Source: JAFLTL01 sp964389525 (GTDB taxonomy: Bacteria > Bacteroidota > Bacteroidia > Bacteroidales > Muribaculaceae). From it: a stretch of DNA of 64,000 nt. The stretch is from assembly GCA_964389525.1 (NCBI GenBank), contig CAYMEX010000010.1:1-64000 (forward strand), written 5' to 3'. A model generated the notes under the pieces. It was not told where the DNA came from, did no database searches, and worked only from the letters and a program-made list of their open reading frames with translations. Positions 61,148 to 64,000 of this stretch are shown in pieces. Every line of letters begins with the position of its first letter. The first letter of the stretch is position 1. A program made the position numbers and the translations under genes.

Positions 61148-63934
61148 ATGTACGACGACGATTATAACCCCGCGGTCATTTCATCGGAAAATGAAGTGAC
61201 CAATCCATTCTCATCATCTGCCCGGCAACGCCAGGCGCCTCCACGCGACAATCGCGACGACGACCTGAGAGAAAGAGGCAAATTCCGAAGAAACGACAGA
61301 GATCCACGTAAAAGCCAGAGCCATAGCCAGACACGCCATGTAAGGCGACCGGTTATTGATATGCCCGACTTTCTGCGTGACAGGCGTTTTCATGTAGCTC
61401 TCGGCATACTGCTGATTCTTGCCGCGACATATCTCACCGTTTCGGCCATATCATATCTCAGCACAGCATCCGAAGACCAGAGCGAGGTGATAGGAAACAC
61501 CGTCGAAAACATCGTAGCCGATCCCGACTCGCAGATATCAAATATTGGCGGCCCGGCAGGAGCCATCGCATCACATCACATCATCACACTCGGACTCGGC
61601 ATAGGTGCGTTCCCGCTGCTGACATGGATGATCTTATGTGGCATCTCGCTGTTCGGTCTGCGCAAATGCCAGTTCTGGTCCATGACGTTCAAGGCACTGC
61701 TTTTTGCCGTGACACTCTCGCTTGCTGTTGGCTTTGTCACATACAGCATCGACATGACCATACCGCTGGGCGGATTTCACGGACGTTATATCAACACATG
61801 GCTCATGGACCGGATCGGATGGATAGGTGCCGCCCTTGTCTCGCTCCTGCTCATCGGATTTGTAGTCGCAGTCTACTTCTACGATCTGCTAAAGATCTAT
61901 CAGGCATACCGTAAGCGTGTCGAGACGATCAGGCAGCACATGCGCGAGGCTCAGGAAGCACGCGAGGCCGAGCGCCGCAAAGTCGAGGAAGCCATGAAAG
62001 CGTCGGAGCTCGACAAAGAGCCTGAGCCCGCAAAGGAGCAAAAGCCACAGAATCTGGATCTGTTCAACGAAACACCCGAAGACATACCTGTATTCCCTGC
62101 AGAGATCGTCTCCACCGACAAGCCCCGCACAGAAGTAGTGTCCGCGCCGGAGCAGAAACCCGAGCCCCCCACTGAGCCTATTGAAGCTATAGTAGCTAAA
62201 GAAGCTATAGAAGCTAAAGAAGCTATTGTAGCTAAAGAGCCATCACCCGAGCCAGCCGAGCAGCCCGCAAAACCCGCAGAAGCTATAGAAGCTACTGAAG
62301 CTAAGATAGCTACTACACCCACAGAGCCTACTGCGCCCACCGAGCCCTCACCCGAGACCGCCGAGCCCGGCCTAACCGTAAACACAGGAGAAGAAATCGA
62401 GCAGGTCGAATACGGACGCATAGGCAGCAAATACGATCCTACCGCCGAGCTGTCGCACTTCCACATGCCGGTGCTCGATCTCCTCGAAGATCGACCCACG
62501 CGCACCGACATTGTCGACATCACAGAGATCTCCGACAAGAAAAACCAGATCATCTATGCCCTCGACAAACTGAACATAGGCGTGGCCCACATCGATGCCA
62601 CTGTCGGTCCTACAGTCACAATGTACGAGATAATTCCCGTCGAAGGCGTAAAGATAGCGACAATAAAGAGACTCGAAGAAGACATCGCAATGGCCCTTTC
62701 GGCGATCAGCACGCGCATCATTGCGCCTATCCCCGGAAAAGGAGCGATAGGCATCGAGGTGCCCAACCGCGAGCCGCAGCCCGTGGCAATACGCACCATA
62801 CTCGGATCGCGCAAATATCAGGAGTGCGACTACGAACTGCCGCTGGCGCTTGGAGCGACTATCAACAACGACGTCTATATAGCCGACCTCGCAAGCATGC
62901 CGCACCTTCTCGTCGCCGGTGCCACCGGCAAGGGAAAGTCTGTCGGCATGAATGTGATCATCAACTCGCTCATCTACAAGAAGCATCCGGCCGAACTCAA
63001 GTTTGTGCTTATCGACCCCAAGAGCGTGGAGTTCTTCCCCTACCGCAAGCTCGAGAAACACTACCTTGCCAAACTGCCCGACGAGGAAGATGCCATCGTC
63101 ACCGATATGAGCAAGGTTGTCGACACGCTCAAGTCGCTCTGCGTCGAGATGGACAACCGCTACAAGCTGCTCATGGACGCAGAGGTCGTGAAGATCACAC
63201 AATACAACAAGCTGTTCACCGAGCGTAAGCTCAACCCCGAGAAAGGGCACCGCTACCTCCCCTACATTGTTGTGATCATCGACGAGTATGCCGACCTTGT
63301 CATGACAGTCGGCAAAGAAGCCGAGACGCCGGTTGCCCGTATCGCGCAGAAAGCACGCGCCGTGGGCATGCACATGATCATTGCCACACAGCGACCGAGC
63401 GCCAACATCATCACCGGTGTCATACGCGCCAACTTCCCCACGCGCATGGCGTTCCAGGTGTCAAGCCGCATCGACAGCAAGATCATCCTTGAAAACAACG
63501 GAGCGGCGTCGCTTATCGGCAAGGGCGACATGCTCATCTCCTACGACAGCAAGCTCGAGCGAGTACAGTGCGCATTCATCGACACGGCCGAGATCAAGGC
63601 CGTAACATCCTACGTCAACAATCAGCCCGGTTATCCCTCGCCCTACCTGCTTCCTCCCGTCGAGACCGCACCGGCACAGGGAGCGGCCGGCCGTGGAGGC
63701 ATATATGGCGAGCGCGACCCGCTGTTCAATGAGATTGCCCGCGACATCGTCGCATCAGGCATAGCATCAACCTCTGGTCTGCAGCGCCGCTATTCGATCG
63801 GATTTGCCCGTGCAGGCAAAATCATGGACCAGCTTGAGGCAGCCGGCATCGTAGGCCCGTCGGTCGGAGGCAAGATGCGCGACATACTTGTCGACACATT
63901 CCGCCTTGAGGAAATTTTATCAGGTAACAACTAA
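61148..63934 (+). CDS. ftsK: DNA translocase FtsK
   Basis: About 928 residues from the ATG at 61148 (MYDDDYNPAVI); the frame also has a TTG at 61136. A basic cytoplasmic N terminus is followed by four membrane helices (about 80-250), a charged coiled segment, a low-complexity linker (about 285-420) rich in Glu, Ala, Pro and Thr, the alpha/beta motor (Walker A VAGATGKGKSVGMN, Walker B VVIIDEYADLVM, ATQRPSANIITG) and a C-terminal gamma winged helix (SGLQRRYSIGFARAGKIMDQLE) that would read KOPS sites. It couples division with dif resolution by XerCD. The linker includes the tripeptide repeat EAI-VAK-EAI-EAK. Confidence 0.97.
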   Translation: MYDDDYNPAVISSENEVTNPFSSSARQRQAPPRDNRDDDLRERGKFRRNDRDPRKSQSHSQTRHVRRPVIDMPDFLRDRRFHVALGILLILAATYLTVSAISYLSTASEDQSEVIGNTVENIVADPDSQISNIGGPAGAIASHHIITLGLGIGAFPLLTWMILCGISLFGLRKCQFWSMTFKALLFAVTLSLAVGFVTYSIDMTIPLGGFHGRYINTWLMDRIGWIGAALVSLLLIGFVVAVYFYDLLKIYQAYRKRVETIRQHMREAQEAREAERRKVEEAMKASELDKEPEPAKEQKPQNLDLFNETPEDIPVFPAEIVSTDKPRTEVVSAPEQKPEPPTEPIEAIVAKEAIEAKEAIVAKEPSPEPAEQPAKPAEAIEATEAKIATTPTEPTAPTEPSPETAEPGLTVNTGEEIEQVEYGRIGSKYDPTAELSHFHMPVLDLLEDRPTRTDIVDITEISDKKNQIIYALDKLNIGVAHIDATVGPTVTMYEIIPVEGVKIATIKRLEEDIAMALSAISTRIIAPIPGKGAIGIEVPNREPQPVAIRTILGSRKYQECDYELPLALGATINNDVYIADLASMPHLLVAGATGKGKSVGMNVIINSLIYKKHPAELKFVLIDPKSVEFFPYRKLEKHYLAKLPDEEDAIVTDMSKVVDTLKSLCVEMDNRYKLLMDAEVVKITQYNKLFTERKLNPEKGHRYLPYIVVIIDEYADLVMTVGKEAETPVARIAQKARAVGMHMIIATQRPSANIITGVIRANFPTRMAFQVSSRIDSKIILENNGAASLIGKGDMLISYDSKLERVQCAFIDTAEIKAVTSYVNNQPGYPSPYLLPPVETAPAQGAAGRGGIYGERDPLFNEIARDIVASGIASTSGLQRRYSIGFARAGKIMDQLEAAGIVGPSVGGKMRDILVDTFRLEEILSGNN
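62181..62315 (+). repeat. 9-bp repeat tracts in the ftsK linker
   Basis: 62181-62239 is about six tandem 9-bp units with an AGCTA core (GAAGCTATA, GTAGCTAAA, GAAGCTATA, GAAGCTAAA, GAAGCTATT, GTAGCTAAA), coding Glu/Val-Ala-Ile/Lys triplets. A second, degenerate tract is at 62279-62315. Core and period match the non-coding tracts at 33399-33440 and 33634-33675. Confidence 0.75.
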
Positions 63935-63963
63935 TACGCCCGTTGCGACGTTTGAATAAAGGA

Positions 63964-64000
63964 ATGATAAAAGTCTTACTTGCCATAATCGCGCTCTCGA
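63964..64000 (+). CDS. Start of the next gene, cut by the window edge
   Basis: An ATG 29 bp after ftsK opens a frame MIKVLLAIIALS that looks like the start of a signal peptide. In Bacteroidota ftsK is often followed by the lipoprotein carrier gene lolA, which would fit, but only 12 codons are visible. Confidence 0.45.
   Translation, partial: MIKVLLAIIALS

Overview
The window is a stretch of chromosome from a Bacteroidales bacterium, most likely a gut member of the Muribaculaceae or a close relative (inference). The evidence is Bacteroidota-type promoters (TTTG, about 20 bp, TAnnTTTG), a hybrid two-component regulator next to glycoside hydrolases, an 11-gene nuo cluster with fused nuoCD and no nuoEFG, the atpDC-BEFHAG order, and Bacteroidales-specific families (DUF4924- and DUF4831-like). 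The coding G+C is moderately high. No intact mobile element, phage or CRISPR array is seen.

Layout. 1-55: 3'-truncated tRNA-Phe. 306-12654: carbohydrate region with GH27, a hybrid two-component sensor/AraC regulator, GH97, GH125 and GH92; there is no SusC/SusD pair, so it looks like a CAZyme cluster or partial polysaccharide-utilization locus for alpha-galactosides and alpha-mannans. A candidate non-coding RNA unit (8353-8661) sits between GH97 and GH125. 12746-15399: a SIMPL-domain protein, a nucleotidyltransferase-like protein, an EFR1-type flavodoxin/ferredoxin, an inverted-repeat element and tRNA-Glu. 15545-26909 (minus): a tightly packed ten-gene surface-polysaccharide operon (initiating sugar-phosphate transferase, SLBB export protein, Wzz, dTDP-rhamnose pathway rfbA-C-D-B, UDP-glucuronate 4-epimerase, UDP-glucose dehydrogenase, small membrane protein) from one good promoter. 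27262-31064: cell-wall amidase, MCE/MlaD protein, DUF4924-like protein and a serine hydrolase. 31163-32749: a GH43 enzyme. 32885-34668: a 1.8-kb stretch with no convincing gene, holding an orphan terminator and a dense array of short hairpins and duplicated blocks. 34669-35316: a stand-alone TonB-receptor plug-domain protein.

35593-53274 (minus) is a 17.7-kb energy block: nuoA-B-CD-H, then the complete F1Fo ATP synthase set atpD-C-B-E-F-H-A-G, then nuoI-J-K-L-M-N. The ATP synthase genes are nested inside the nuo cluster. A strong promoter precedes nuoA and a strong terminator follows nuoN, with none recognised between, so the proton pump and the proton-driven synthase may share one transcript.

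53548-58103 (plus): bifunctional NAD(P)H-hydrate repair enzyme, DUF4831-like protein, FecCD-type permease and a SurA/PPIase-like lipoprotein. 58123-60917 (minus): glutamyl-Q tRNA(Asp) synthetase and a phosphosugar mutase. 61148-63934: FtsK, whose linker carries a 9-bp repeat also found in the intergenic array at 33.4-34.2 kb. The window ends inside the start of the next gene.
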